NCBI RefSeq assembly: GCF_001742185.1
Contig: NZ_CP015750.1
Coordinates: 62,001 to 126,000 of the forward strand
Reading direction: 5' to 3'
DNA length: 64,000 nt
Source: Pectobacterium wasabiae CFBP 3304
GTDB lineage: Bacteria; Pseudomonadota; Gammaproteobacteria; Enterobacterales; Enterobacteriaceae
In this document: piece after piece, positions 35,990 to 46,043 of the stretch
How the letters are laid out: every line of letters starts with the position of its first letter
Position numbering within the stretch: position 1 is the stretch's first letter
Program-made: the position numbers and the translations under genes
The notes under the pieces: generated by a model
The model's database searches: none
Told to the model about the DNA's origin: nothing
The model's input: only the letters and a program-made list of their open reading frames with translations

Positions 35990-36370
35990 TTATCTTGCCT
36001 CAGATTTTATATCCATAATACGGCGCCTTTCTTCAGCCCAGTCGATCAATGCTTCCATCGCGGGCCCCAACGCAATGCCCATGTTGCTCAGCGTATATTC
36101 AACTCGGGGGGGCACTTGCGGATAAATTGTACGTATAACTATGCCATCGCTCTCCAGTTGCCGAAGTTGCTGAATAAGCATCTTCTGGTTAACGCCTTCA
36201 ACCAGACGCTCCAGGTCAGAAAAGCGTATCGGGCCCTTGGCCGCAAAGAGTTGACAGATGATGATGATTTTCCACTTTCCCTCCAGTACCCGAAGGGCCT
36301 CGGTGGTCGCCGCCGCCCATACCAACCGCTGCTGGGGATCCTCACAATTCCAGACACGTTCTTTCTTCAT
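35990..36370 (-). CDS. HxlR-family transcriptional regulator
   Basis: A 126-residue winged-helix regulator with the HxlR pattern: W-CE near the N-terminus, ALRVLEGKWKIIIICQLFAA, RFSDLERLVEGVNQKMLIQQ and a C-terminal PPRVEYTLSNMG wing. It is divergent from the oxidoreductase at 36481 and probably controls it; regulators of this family often respond to electrophiles or redox state. Confidence 0.88.
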   Translation of the reverse strand: MKKERVWNCEDPQQRLVWAAATTEALRVLEGKWKIIIICQLFAAKGPIRFSDLERLVEGVNQKMLIQQLRQLESDGIVIRTIYPQVPPRVEYTLSNMGIALGPAMEALIDWAEERRRIMDIKSEAR

Positions 36371-36480
36371 ACTTACCTTTTAGGCCGCTACCCACTTATT
36401 GGTGTGTTCTTGTTACATTAACCTGTACATCCTAATATAACCAGAACAATCAGCTTACCTTAATGACAAGAGGCAAAAAC

Positions 36481-37239
36481 ATGGAAATAGGCATTATCGG
36501 GACAGGCAACATTGGCGGAACCCTTGCACGCAAACTTATAGCCGCGGGTCATCAGGTACGCGTTGCGAATTCCAAAGGCATTCATGGCGTTCAGAGCTTT
36601 GCCGATGAAATCGGGGCTACGGCAGTGGACGTCTATGGCGCAGTTAAGGGAGTCGACGCGATTATTTTGTCAATTCCACTACCCGCACTGGCATCGCTGC
36701 CAAAAGGGTTTTTTGATGACCTTCCCGAGACGGTACCGCTAATCGATACCAGCAACTATTACCCAGGCTTACGCGATCCGCATATTCCTGAAATTGATGG
36801 CGGTATGACTGAAAGCGTATGGGTGTCACAACAACTCTCACATCCCGTGATCAAAGCCTTCAACAACATTCTCGCCTGGTCGCTTGCAGAGCTTGGGACG
36901 CCAAAAGGTTCGACATCACGTTTGGCTATTGCCGTAGCGGGCGATAACGCCGCGTTAAAACAGATTGTCATGAATTTGGTGAATGACACAGGCTTTGATG
37001 CTGTCGATGCAGGCTCCCTGGAAGAATCATGGCGGCAGCAACCGTCAACACCAGCCTACTGCTGTGATTACGATGTGGAAACGATGAAGAAAGGCCTGGC
37101 AGCAGCCGTGAAGGGCGAAGCCGCGGCGAAGCGCGATCGCCTACCAGAGTTGTTTGGCAAACTGGGGGCAAACCCTACTCATGAAGATATCGTGGCAATG
37201 AATCGCTCGCTTAACCTAAATCCTACCGCAGATGATTAA
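36481..37239 (+). CDS. NADP-binding oxidoreductase (F420-reductase-like fold), 252 aa
   Basis: N-terminal Rossmann domain with GIIGTGNIGGTLARKL and RVANSKG, as in NADPH:F420 oxidoreductase-like proteins; the C-terminal half is helical. Enterobacteria do not make F420, so it probably uses another acceptor. The start at 36481 follows AGAGG and gives the family-typical MEIGIIG beginning. It is divergent from an HxlR regulator, a common pairing for such stress-responsive oxidoreductases. Confidence 0.75.
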   Translation: MEIGIIGTGNIGGTLARKLIAAGHQVRVANSKGIHGVQSFADEIGATAVDVYGAVKGVDAIILSIPLPALASLPKGFFDDLPETVPLIDTSNYYPGLRDPHIPEIDGGMTESVWVSQQLSHPVIKAFNNILAWSLAELGTPKGSTSRLAIAVAGDNAALKQIVMNLVNDTGFDAVDAGSLEESWRQQPSTPAYCCDYDVETMKKGLAAAVKGEAAAKRDRLPELFGKLGANPTHEDIVAMNRSLNLNPTADD

Positions 37240-37512
37240 GCTGGTAATAATGTAGTGCATCGGTATGGCATCACAGAACATATCATCGTACAGCTACCGT
37301 TCCCCAGTGCGAGGCAACAGCAATTCATTCAGCAACGCTTAGCGGGTAGCCGATCGCGGAAGAAAACACAATGTGTGGGCGGATAGAGCGAAAGCGCTAT
37401 CCTCCCCTTCGTACCCCAACTGACTGCCAACACAGGACAGTATCTTTTATACTGCCGATAATTTATCCTCTCCCGCCTTTCGTCATTGACTACAAAAATT
37501 AAGCCTGCACAT

Positions 37513-39012
37513 ATGATTTCATCCCCCAATGCAACACCGACGCCGGTTCAATCAACCACGTCAACGCTTGCAGCCTTACGATCGCCCTCGCTGCTGATGC
37601 GCGAAATTTTGGCGGGCACTATCACCGCGCTGGCGCTTATTCCCGAGGTGATTTCGTTTTCTATCATCGCGGGCGTAGACCCAAAAGTCAGCCTGTTCGC
37701 CTCTATTGTCTTGTGCTTCACCATGTCCTTTCTCGGCGGCAGACCGGCGATGGTTACGGCGGCGGCGGGTGCCGTGGCGCTGGTTATCGGCCCGATGGTG
37801 CACGCACACGGCGTGGCCTATATTCTGCCCGCGGTGATTATGGCGGGGATCATCCAGATTCTGTTTGGGCTGGCTGGGTTAGCGAGAATGATGCGCTACA
37901 TCCCCCGTTCGGTGATGATCGGTTTCGTGAATGCACTGGGTATCCTGATTTTCGCCGCACAGGTGCCGCATATTTACGGGCAGTCCTCGCTGGTCTGGCT
38001 GTTGTTTGCGCTGACGGTGGCAATCGTGTTGCTGCTGCCTTATGTGGTGAAAAGTATTCCCGCACCGCTGGTCGCGATTGTGACGGTGACCGCGATTGCG
38101 ATGTTTACCGGCATCACGGTGCCTAACGTCGGCGATGCTGGCCCCATGCAGCCCGGATTGCCAAATTTCACCCGATGGCTAGTGCCATTCAATCTTGAAA
38201 CGCTGCACATCATCTGGCCGACCGCACTGAGTATTGCCTTTGTCGGGCTGATGGAATCGCTGTTAACCGCCAAACTGGTCGACGACATCACGGATACCCC
38301 GTCCAGCAAGCGCCGCGAATGCTGGGGACTGGGCGTTTCGAATATTTTCGCCGGATTCTACGGCGGCATTGCCGGGTGTGCGATGATCGGACAAACCGTG
38401 GTCAATGTGGAGTTAGGGAAAGCACGCACACGTATCTCTACCCTCGCCGCCGCACTGGTACTGTTGCTGCTGGTGACCGGCCTGAGCGAGATCATGGCTA
38501 AGATTCCGATGGTGGTGCTGGCAGGGATTATGATGATTGTCGCGTTGAAAACGATGAACTGGCATAGCCTGCACCCTACGACGCTGAAACGGATGCCGCT
38601 GTCGGAAACGCTGGTGGTCATCGTAACAGTTATCGCTACCGTCTCGACGGGAAATCTGGCGATCGGCGTGGCGGGTGGCGTGATCTTTGCCATCCTGCTG
38701 TTTGCACGCCGCGTGGCACACGTTATTCATGCGGAACGTCATGTGAGTGAAGACGGGCAGTCGGTACGCTACACGGTACGCGGGCCGCTGTTCTTTGGCA
38801 GCAGCAACGATCTCTTCGAGCACTTCCTGTATGCACAGGATCCGCAAAACGTCACCATCGATCTGACGCACGCCCAAATCTGGGATGCCTCCAGCGTGGC
38901 GGCGCTCGACGCTATCGAAACCCGCTATCACCGTTACGAGGCGAACGTCGCTATCATCGGGCTGGATAACCACAGCAGCAAAATTCACCAGCGCCTGTCA
39001 GGGCATCTCTGA
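37513..39012 (+). CDS. SulP-family anion transporter with STAS domain
   Basis: A 499-residue inner-membrane transporter of the SulP (SLC26) family: about a dozen hydrophobic segments with family motifs (ITALALIPEVISFSIIAGVD, GGRPAMVTAAAGAVALVIGP), followed by a C-terminal STAS domain (about 405-499). It would move sulphate, bicarbonate or a dicarboxylate. The first ATG with protein-like sequence is 37513, but no convincing ribosome site is seen, so the start is uncertain. Its 3' end overlaps the convergent ABC gene by 15 bases. Confidence 0.85.
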   Translation: MISSPNATPTPVQSTTSTLAALRSPSLLMREILAGTITALALIPEVISFSIIAGVDPKVSLFASIVLCFTMSFLGGRPAMVTAAAGAVALVIGPMVHAHGVAYILPAVIMAGIIQILFGLAGLARMMRYIPRSVMIGFVNALGILIFAAQVPHIYGQSSLVWLLFALTVAIVLLLPYVVKSIPAPLVAIVTVTAIAMFTGITVPNVGDAGPMQPGLPNFTRWLVPFNLETLHIIWPTALSIAFVGLMESLLTAKLVDDITDTPSSKRRECWGLGVSNIFAGFYGGIAGCAMIGQTVVNVELGKARTRISTLAAALVLLLLVTGLSEIMAKIPMVVLAGIMMIVALKTMNWHSLHPTTLKRMPLSETLVVIVTVIATVSTGNLAIGVAGGVIFAILLFARRVAHVIHAERHVSEDGQSVRYTVRGPLFFGSSNDLFEHFLYAQDPQNVTIDLTHAQIWDASSVAALDAIETRYHRYEANVAIIGLDNHSSKIHQRLSGHL

Positions 39013-39948
39013 TTGGGTACAGGCGACGCGATGCTCCGCATCGATCCAATATTCTTGCGTTGGGTGTATGCGGCATCGCGCCAGTGTGCCAGGTGTCGGT
39101 TCGTCAAACTGACACCCGCCATCTTGTCTTTGCAGCGCGTCAATCTGAACAGCCCGCTTTAACCGCGGATGCGCAGGCGGAATCGATGCCAACAGAAAGC
39201 GCGTATACGGATGACGCGCCTGTGAAAACAGCGTCGCAGCGGGCGCTTCTTCGACAATACGCCCGCGATACATCACACCAATACGATCGGCAATATGGTG
39301 TACCACGCTCAGATCGTGAGCGATAAACAAATACGCCAACCCCTGCTCCCGCTGTAACGCCAAAAGCAAATTCAGAATTTGCGACTGGATAGAGACATCC
39401 AGCGCCGAAACCGGTTCATCACACACAATCAATTTAGGTTCCAGCACCAGTGCGCGAGCAATCCCGATACGCTGGCGCTGCCCGCCGGAAAACTCATGCG
39501 GAAACCGTCCCGCATCCGCAGCGGTAAACCCGACTCGCGTCAACATCTTGACTACCTGCGCCTTGCGCCATTGGCTGTCGTGTATTCCGTGGATAATCAG
39601 CGGTTCTTCAATGCTATACCCGACGCTACGCTTGGGGTCGAGCGAGGAGAGCGGGTCTTGAAAGATCATCTGCATGTCGCGCCGCAACTGTCGTAGCTGC
39701 TCTGCACTCTGTTGTCGGAGATCGTGACCGGCAAAGTGCAATTCACCGGTATTCGCGGGTGTCAGCCCTAAAATACTGCGCCCCGTGGTACTTTTGCCAC
39801 TGCCCGACTCCCCAACCAGTGCGTAAGTTTCACCGGGGAAAATATGGAAACTGACATCATCCAGCGCCACCAGCGTTTTTTTGCGCCATCCGTGTCCGAC
39901 CCGAAAGGTTTTACGCAGGTTTTTCACCTGTAATAACGGCGCGATCAT
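38998..39948 (-). CDS. dipeptide/opine-type ABC importer ATPase (DppF-like)
   Basis: A 316-residue ATPase: Walker A GESGSGKST, signature SGGQRQRIGIARAL, Walker B LIVCDEPVSALD, and the oligopeptide-type C-terminal extension with cysteines (CRIHPTQEYWIDAEHRVAC). It overlaps the upstream ATPase stop as ATGA, hence the start at 39948. Last gene of the operon that runs substrate-binding protein, two permeases, two ATPases. Powers import of small peptides, nickel complexes or opines. Confidence 0.9.
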   Translation of the reverse strand: MIAPLLQVKNLRKTFRVGHGWRKKTLVALDDVSFHIFPGETYALVGESGSGKSTTGRSILGLTPANTGELHFAGHDLRQQSAEQLRQLRRDMQMIFQDPLSSLDPKRSVGYSIEEPLIIHGIHDSQWRKAQVVKMLTRVGFTAADAGRFPHEFSGGQRQRIGIARALVLEPKLIVCDEPVSALDVSIQSQILNLLLALQREQGLAYLFIAHDLSVVHHIADRIGVMYRGRIVEEAPAATLFSQARHPYTRFLLASIPPAHPRLKRAVQIDALQRQDGGCQFDEPTPGTLARCRIHPTQEYWIDAEHRVACTQSEMP

Positions 39949-40946
39949 ACGCCGCTCCCGAGGCTGTCCACTTTCCAACAGCGTACACGATGGTCCGCTC
40001 CGTCAACCACGGAGAGTGCAGGCGGAGAACGGTGACAACGTTCATCCGCCAGCGGGCAGCGCGGGGCAAAACCACAGCCGGTTGGCGGATGGGACAGCGG
40101 AGGGACACTGCCAGTTATCTCCGGTAGTTCGCTTTTACGCGGCGCATCAAGATTAGGCACCGCACGCAGCAGCGCCTGGGTATAAGGATGACGAGCATGA
40201 TCAAACAGCGTGAACACATCCGCCTGCTCCACCACTTCCCCCAGATACATCACGATCACGCGCTGACACATCTGCGCCACCACCGACAGATCGTGAGTAA
40301 TCAGCACGATGCCCATGTCGGTTTCGGCTTTTAACTTATCCAACAGCGAGAGAATCTGCGCCTGAATGGTGACGTCGAGCGCCGTTGTCGGCTCATCGGC
40401 AATCAGCAAGCCCGGCCCGCAGGCAATGGCGATAGCAATCATCACGCGCTGACGCATCCCGCCGGATAGCCGATGCGGATAGCTCACGGCACAGGCCGCC
40501 GGATCGGGTATCCCCACCTGTGTAAGCAGTTCATGTATCCGCGCTTTCCGCGCCTGACGCGATAGCGTGGTGTGCTGGCGCAGGCTTTCCTCTATCTGTT
40601 CACCGACGGTATAAACCGGATTAAGACTGGAGAGCGGGTCCTGAAAAATCATTGCCAACGCATTACCACGCAGGCGTCGTCGCGCCTCATCTGACAGCGA
40701 CAGCAGCGGCTGGCCGTTCAGACTGGCCTCGCCGTCGACCCGGCTAGCGCGTGGAGGCAATAGCCCCATCAACGCATCGGCGGTGACGCTTTTACCACAG
40801 CCAGATTCACCGATGATGCCCAGCGTCTCACGCGGTTTCACCTCAAAAGAGATCCCTCGAACGGGGTGCAAGAGGCCAGACGGCATGGCAAACGTGACTC
40901 TCAGGTCTTTGACAGACAGTAGCGGCGTTTCACTCATCATATTCAC
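39945..40946 (-). CDS. dipeptide/opine-type ABC importer ATPase (DppD-like)
   Basis: A 333-residue ATPase: Walker A GESGCGKSV, signature LSGGMRQRVMIAIAIA, Walker B LLIADEPTTALD, and the DppD-type C-terminal domain with the iron-sulphur-like cysteines (GCGFAPRCPLADERC, RCW). It overlaps the permease stop and the next ATPase start by four bases each. Partner of the ATPase at 38998. Confidence 0.9.
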   Translation of the reverse strand: MNMMSETPLLSVKDLRVTFAMPSGLLHPVRGISFEVKPRETLGIIGESGCGKSVTADALMGLLPPRASRVDGEASLNGQPLLSLSDEARRRLRGNALAMIFQDPLSSLNPVYTVGEQIEESLRQHTTLSRQARKARIHELLTQVGIPDPAACAVSYPHRLSGGMRQRVMIAIAIACGPGLLIADEPTTALDVTIQAQILSLLDKLKAETDMGIVLITHDLSVVAQMCQRVIVMYLGEVVEQADVFTLFDHARHPYTQALLRAVPNLDAPRKSELPEITGSVPPLSHPPTGCGFAPRCPLADERCHRSPPALSVVDGADHRVRCWKVDSLGSGV

Positions 40947-41806
40947 TTTGGGGTCATTGCTGCTTTCAGCAGACGGGAAACCCGACGTGAAAGCGGTTTA
41001 AGCGTGGGGTCAGAGATATCGCGCAGGCCGTCTCCAATCATATTCAGCGACAGAATCAAAAGCACAATGGCAATACCGGGAAAAAAGGTCATCCACCAGG
41101 AGGTAAAAATCACTTTTTTCCCCTCTAACAATAAATTACCCAGGCTGGGCGTTGGTGCAGGGATCCCCGAACCTAAAAAGCTCAGCGCCGCCTCCGTGAG
41201 GATCGCAACCGAGAAGATCCACGACACTTGAACGATCAGTGGCGATACCACGTTGGGCAGAATGTGCAACCAGATAATCCGGCGACTCGTTGCCCCCTGA
41301 GCACGCAGCGCCTCGATGTAATTTTTTTCCTTGATCACCAGCGCCGCCGCCCGCATCACCCGTGCTACCGACGGCACATACACCAGCGATAGCGCCAGTA
41401 CGACATTGGCGGGGTTGGGGCCAAGAATACCGACGATGGAAATCGCCAGCAGCAGAGAAGGAAAAGCAAACAGCCCGTCACAAACCCGCATAATGATCGC
41501 ATCGAGCAGACGATACCAGGTGCACAACAGCCCAATCAGCGTACCAATCGCCCCTGAAATCAGCGCCACGGCTCCTCCAACGGACAGCGAGATTTGTACC
41601 GCAATCGCCACTCGCACGAACACATCGCGGCCAAAATTATCGGTGCCAAACCAGTGCTGAAGCGAAGGTGAGGACAGACGAGCCAGAGGATTCAGCGCGT
41701 AGGGATCGTAAGGGCTAAGAAACGCGCCCCCTATCGCGACAACCAGAATAAGCAGCAGGATAGCGACACCCGTGGTCAGGAGTGAATTGGAGAACAGCGA
41801 TTTCAT
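40943..41806 (-). CDS. dipeptide/opine-type ABC permease (DppC-like)
   Basis: A 287-residue, six-helix permease with the oligopeptide-type EAA loop (YIEALRAQGATSRRIIWLHI). It starts two bases after the stop of the upstream permease (start at 41806, not the longer frame), with GGAG about 13 bases ahead and AAAGAG nearer. It pairs with the DppB-like gene. Confidence 0.88.
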   Translation of the reverse strand: MKSLFSNSLLTTGVAILLLILVVAIGGAFLSPYDPYALNPLARLSSPSLQHWFGTDNFGRDVFVRVAIAVQISLSVGGAVALISGAIGTLIGLLCTWYRLLDAIIMRVCDGLFAFPSLLLAISIVGILGPNPANVVLALSLVYVPSVARVMRAAALVIKEKNYIEALRAQGATSRRIIWLHILPNVVSPLIVQVSWIFSVAILTEAALSFLGSGIPAPTPSLGNLLLEGKKVIFTSWWMTFFPGIAIVLLILSLNMIGDGLRDISDPTLKPLSRRVSRLLKAAMTPK

Positions 41807-41807
41807 G

Positions 41808-42764
41808 TCACTCTTTCTCCCCTGATAGCGAGATACGCGGGTCAACGGCATGCCCCAGAATATCCACCGCCAGGTTAATCAGAACATAGCTGATGGTAAT
41901 CAGCAGTACCGCGCCCTGAATCACAGAGAAATCTCGCCGCTCGATGGAATCCACCACCAGCGAGCCCACGCCGGGAATGCCGAACACGCTTTCAATCACA
42001 ATCGTTCCCGTCACAAGTGAACCGAAGGATTCACCGCAGATGGTTAAAATAGGCAGGAGCGCATTTTTCAAGCCGTGGCGCAGTAAAACCCGGTATTCCG
42101 ACACACCTTTGGCACGCGCCGTTTTAATGTAGTTTTCGCTCAACACGTCGAGCATCACTGCACGCGTCATGCGGGCAATCAGGGCGGCAATGCGCAACCC
42201 TAACGCCAGCGCCGGGAGCGTCATATACCACAGATTTACCAGCACATCGCCGCGCGTCGAGCTGTACCCCACAACCGGAAACCAGCGCAACTGCACGGCA
42301 AAAAAGAAAATCAGAAACAGCCCGAGTAAAAAACCGGGAATCGACATCCCCACCGCCGCCAGCCCCATAATCAGGCGATCCAACAGCCGTCCCTGTTGCG
42401 ACGCGCTAAGCACGCCGGCAGCCAAACCCAGCAGCAGCGCCAACCCTTGCGCATAGAGCGCCAGTGCCAGCGTGGGTTGCAGATGCTGCAAAAAAAGCGA
42501 CATCACGCTGGCGTTCATGAATAGCGAATGGCCGAGATCGCCACGCAACACCGCACCAAACCACACGACAAACTGTGCCAGCAGGGGCTTATTCAGCCCC
42601 ATTTGCTGACGCAGCGCGGCGACATCCCCCGGACTGGCATCATTACCCAGTATCACCAGCACCGGATCGCCCGGAGCCAGATGAACCAGACAAAACACCA
42701 CAATGGAGACCACCAGCAGTACCGGTATCAGTGCCAGCAGTCGATGGAAAATAAACCATCCCAT
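41808..42764 (-). CDS. dipeptide/opine-type ABC permease (DppB-like)
   Basis: A 318-residue permease with the DppB N-terminal helix (HRLLALIPVLLVVSIVVF), the APGDP motif and the EAA loop (YIKTARAKGVSEYRVLLRHG). It begins 12 bases after the substrate-binding protein gene. Together with the DppC-like gene it forms the membrane channel of the importer. Confidence 0.9.
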   Translation of the reverse strand: MGWFIFHRLLALIPVLLVVSIVVFCLVHLAPGDPVLVILGNDASPGDVAALRQQMGLNKPLLAQFVVWFGAVLRGDLGHSLFMNASVMSLFLQHLQPTLALALYAQGLALLLGLAAGVLSASQQGRLLDRLIMGLAAVGMSIPGFLLGLFLIFFFAVQLRWFPVVGYSSTRGDVLVNLWYMTLPALALGLRIAALIARMTRAVMLDVLSENYIKTARAKGVSEYRVLLRHGLKNALLPILTICGESFGSLVTGTIVIESVFGIPGVGSLVVDSIERRDFSVIQGAVLLITISYVLINLAVDILGHAVDPRISLSGEKE

Positions 42765-42776
42765 TCACTTCTCCGC

Positions 42777-44342
42777 TTACGGTTTTGTGATGCTGACGTT
42801 CCACAGGACGGGACCGATTAAATCCCGGTAGCCGTGAACATGGTGCTTGATCGCGACCGCATCGGGTGTGGTGCGCCCCAGCACAATCACCGGCAGATAG
42901 GTCCAGGTTTGAACGTGGAGTTTGTCCACCAATCCTCTTGCCGCCTGTAGCGACGGCGCCTGCTTGATATCATCCAGCAACGCATCGATTTCCGGGCTAT
43001 TGCTCAAGCCGGGGAATTTGGCACGGGAATCAAGGAAAGGATACTGATGCAGCACCTGACGCATGGAAAACTCCAACGCGCACAGATCGAAGTTTTTAGG
43101 ATCCTGACGCCGCTGTAACACCGTGGCCCAATCATAGACATCAAGACGAGATTTCACGCCAATCTGTTTGAGAACCTGCTGTGCGACAATCGCCAGATTG
43201 TACAATTCGGCGTACTCCTTGGTGGCGATGATCACCACTTCTTCGCCGTTATAGCCAGATTCTTTCACCAGCTTTCTGGCCTCGTCCAGCTTATGCTGAT
43301 TCCAGTAAGGCTTACCGGCTTCACTGTGCCAATCTACCTGCTCAGGAAAACCTAACGACGAATCTTCCCTGAAAAAGCGTGGATCGCTGTAACCCGCCAA
43401 CAGCACCTGATGGACGTCGAGCGCCAGATTGAACGCCTGACGCAGTTTCACATCGGCAAACGGCCCACGATTCTTGTTGAACAGGTAGGTGATGAGCGAT
43501 CCCCCCGCTTCGGGGCGGTACAGCTTCACATCACGGGCACTATTGAGCGCGTCAATGTTGTCTTTCGGCAAATCAAAAACGACGTCATATTCACCGGTCA
43601 ATGCCCCCGCCAGCCGGGTGGACTCATCCGTGATATAGCGAAACCAGATGTCTTTCACCTCTGCCTTCTTCTGACCCGACAGACCGTTCGCCGGTTCGCT
43701 ACGTGAGACGTAGCCGTCATAACGCGCCAGGTGCAGATAATCTCCCTGTTTGAACTCCGCCAGCTTGTAAGGGCCGGTACCAATCAGTTCACTCACCGGT
43801 TTCTTGCTGGTATTGGCTTCATCAATGAGGCGCTTGGGCATAATGGAAGGCAGATTTTTCAAGTCGGCCAGTACATTCAGCGTAATCAGAGACGGCGTCT
43901 GTACCGTCAGTTGAACGGTACGCTCGTCAATCCGGCTAAACTGCGCCCCCGGCAGGTTGGCCTTCCCTTGCGTGGAAACGGCCAGCCAGCGGTTCATCGA
44001 TGCCACCACATCGTCTGCCGTTAGCGGCTGACCATCATGAAAGCGGATGCCGTCGCGCAGTACAAACGTGTAGACCTTACGGTCATCACTCAGCGAATAG
44101 CGTTCAACCAGTTCCGGCACCGGTTCAAACCGATCGTTAATCGTAAAAAGCTGTTCAAATATGTGGCGCACCACGTCCGTGGTCGCACTATTGGTTGTCA
44201 GGTAAGGATCGAGCGTACCCGGTCGTTTGCCATACGCGATATTCAGCGTTGCATCGCGATTGACGGTCTCCGCCAGCGCGATCCCCCAGGGTAAACTGGC
44301 CGCCAGCAAGAGTGCCGCGGCAGGAAAGTTAAACCATTTCAT
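42777..44342 (-). CDS. ABC importer periplasmic substrate-binding protein (DppA/OppA class)
   Basis: A 521-residue binding protein of the large peptide/opine class (SBP_bac_5). Signal peptide at residues 1-24 (AAALLLAASLPWGIALA). Family blocks include GKRPGTLDPYLTTN, VYTFVLRDGIRFHDGQPLTADDV and the C-terminal AGYSDPRFF region. First gene of the importer, located downstream of the M20 amidohydrolase. The ligand is probably a conjugated amino acid or short peptide, by context. Confidence 0.9.
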   Translation of the reverse strand: MKWFNFPAAALLLAASLPWGIALAETVNRDATLNIAYGKRPGTLDPYLTTNSATTDVVRHIFEQLFTINDRFEPVPELVERYSLSDDRKVYTFVLRDGIRFHDGQPLTADDVVASMNRWLAVSTQGKANLPGAQFSRIDERTVQLTVQTPSLITLNVLADLKNLPSIMPKRLIDEANTSKKPVSELIGTGPYKLAEFKQGDYLHLARYDGYVSRSEPANGLSGQKKAEVKDIWFRYITDESTRLAGALTGEYDVVFDLPKDNIDALNSARDVKLYRPEAGGSLITYLFNKNRGPFADVKLRQAFNLALDVHQVLLAGYSDPRFFREDSSLGFPEQVDWHSEAGKPYWNQHKLDEARKLVKESGYNGEEVVIIATKEYAELYNLAIVAQQVLKQIGVKSRLDVYDWATVLQRRQDPKNFDLCALEFSMRQVLHQYPFLDSRAKFPGLSNSPEIDALLDDIKQAPSLQAARGLVDKLHVQTWTYLPVIVLGRTTPDAVAIKHHVHGYRDLIGPVLWNVSITKP

Positions 44343-44393
44343 TGATGGGAAACTCCACTATTTTTATGATATTCAGCCAGTTCAAACGCAACA

Positions 44394-45611
44394 TCAGGCG
44401 GCGGCAGTAACCGAGCGACGACCCGCAAACTCATCTTTGGCATCCTGTAACGCGCGAGCATCCGTCAACAGTCGCAGGCCGGTTCGAGCCAGTACCTGCG
44501 CGCCCGTCAGCAGCGCGGCGTAACCGAGTGGAGAATTTGCCGCTTCACGGAATGGCACGGTGTGGCCGATCAGATCGTCAGGACCGATTTTAATGGTGGG
44601 GTGTGCCGTCGGCACCGCGTGGCTGATATCTCCGGCGTCCGTCGAACCGATGCCCTCTTTCGCGTTTTGATCGACAACTTCTCCTGCGGCGGTGAACTCC
44701 TCAAGCAGGATCGCATTCAGCGCGTGGTTGATCAGGAAATCGCGCGGGCCTACCTGATGTTCGATCTTTACTGTCGTCCCCGTCGCCAACGCGACGCCAT
44801 CCGCAATCGCGCGAATACGCGGTTCCAACGCCAGCACCTCTTCACGCGTTTTGGCACGGATGTAATAGTGGGCGGAAGCGTATTCCGGAATCACATTCGG
44901 TGCCTGTCCGCCGTTGGTGATAATGCCGTGAACCCGAACACCGTCCGGCAGTTGCTGGCGCAGCACGCTGATCCCGTTGTAAAGCAGCACGAGCGCATCC
45001 AGCGCATTTACGCCTTTATGTGGTGAACTTCCGGCGTGGGAGGGTTTACCGTAAAAATGAAAATAGAGGTGATTATTCGCCAGTGACGGCCCGGTGAGCC
45101 GCGTTTTTCCTGACGGATGCACCATCAGTGCGACATCGACCTTATCAAGGAAGCCGTGTTCGACAAAACGCGCCTTCACGTTGCCATTAATTCCGCCTTT
45201 ACCACGCAGGCCACCTTCTTCGGCTGGCGTTCCCAGCACCACCACCTTGCCGCCGGTCTGATCAATAACCTCTGCCAGCGCAATCGCCGCCGCCAGACTG
45301 GTTACTCCGATAATGTTGTGACCGCAGGCGTGGCCGATATCAATCAACGCGTCGTATTCAGCGAGGTAGGCAATGGTCGGCCCCGGTTTGCCGCTGTCCT
45401 TTTCGGCATAAAAAGCCGTTTCATGTCCGGCAACATTCAGCGTTACCGTAAAGTGATGCTTCTTTAATAAATCCGTTAATAGCCCGCTGGCGTAATATTC
45501 ATTATTGCCCGTTTCAGGATGCGCATGAATATCCTGGGAAATCGCAATATATTCTTCGCGATGCTGTTCAATACTACTACTGATACGCTGCTGTAATGCG
45601 AGGGTTCCCAT
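44394..45611 (-). CDS. M20D-family amidohydrolase/peptidase
   Basis: A 405-residue cytoplasmic metallo-amidohydrolase of the AbgB/aminoacylase group. Metal-ligand motifs HAHPETGNNEY, GHACGHN, TPAEEGGLRGKG and a substrate-lid GKPSHAG are in order; a late H in DDLIGHT completes the site. It would split an amide bond in the compound brought in by the importer encoded just downstream. The start at 45611 has AAGGTGAG ahead; 43 codons of upstream frame are dropped. It is divergent from the enolase-superfamily gene. Confidence 0.88.
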   Translation of the reverse strand: MGTLALQQRISSSIEQHREEYIAISQDIHAHPETGNNEYYASGLLTDLLKKHHFTVTLNVAGHETAFYAEKDSGKPGPTIAYLAEYDALIDIGHACGHNIIGVTSLAAAIALAEVIDQTGGKVVVLGTPAEEGGLRGKGGINGNVKARFVEHGFLDKVDVALMVHPSGKTRLTGPSLANNHLYFHFYGKPSHAGSSPHKGVNALDALVLLYNGISVLRQQLPDGVRVHGIITNGGQAPNVIPEYASAHYYIRAKTREEVLALEPRIRAIADGVALATGTTVKIEHQVGPRDFLINHALNAILLEEFTAAGEVVDQNAKEGIGSTDAGDISHAVPTAHPTIKIGPDDLIGHTVPFREAANSPLGYAALLTGAQVLARTGLRLLTDARALQDAKDEFAGRRSVTAAA

Positions 45612-46043
45612 TTTGCTCACCTTTCTATTCGTTATAGATATATGTGTTATGGATATATCACGCAATAACTCTGCCTTTATTCCACATGTTTTAGGGATAA
45701 AAACGCCCGCCCGCCGATAGCGGCAGGAAATAACAATCAATGCAGTGTTGTTTACGATGAATACCCGCGACGCCGAACGATTATCAAACGACGCCAGAAA
45801 TAATAAGGGGACTTCTAATTACTTATTTCACCATCACTATAACGGCAACCCGCCATTTCTTTTATAGAGATTCAGGATAAGGATATCTGATAAACGGTAT
45901 TGCACGCGTTATCCGTACCGATCTCGCTCAGCCAGGCGTGCCATTCGGCACCGAGTGCGTCCGCGGCTGACACCAGCGTTGACAACTCGTACACCTCTGT
46001 GAGTAGATTTAATGCTAAGCAGGCTAACTTAAGGAAAGTGTTG
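45612..46043. other. divergent promoter region, 432 bases
   Basis: No gene is supported. It separates the divergent amidohydrolase/importer operon and the dehydratase. A near-repeat GTTATAGATATATGTGTTATGGATATATC lies close to the amidohydrolase start (45632-45660); split here only as GTTATAGATATATG and GTTATGGATATATC. No regulator gene is adjacent. Confidence 0.35.

Noticed and set aside
35874..36125. 83-codon plus-strand frame between the SDR and HxlR genes
   Set aside because: It runs into the HxlR coding region on the opposite strand and lacks a ribosome site.
37713..38126. Long alternative frames inside the SulP gene
   Set aside because: Shadow frames of a GC-rich coding region; the SulP frame has clear family motifs.
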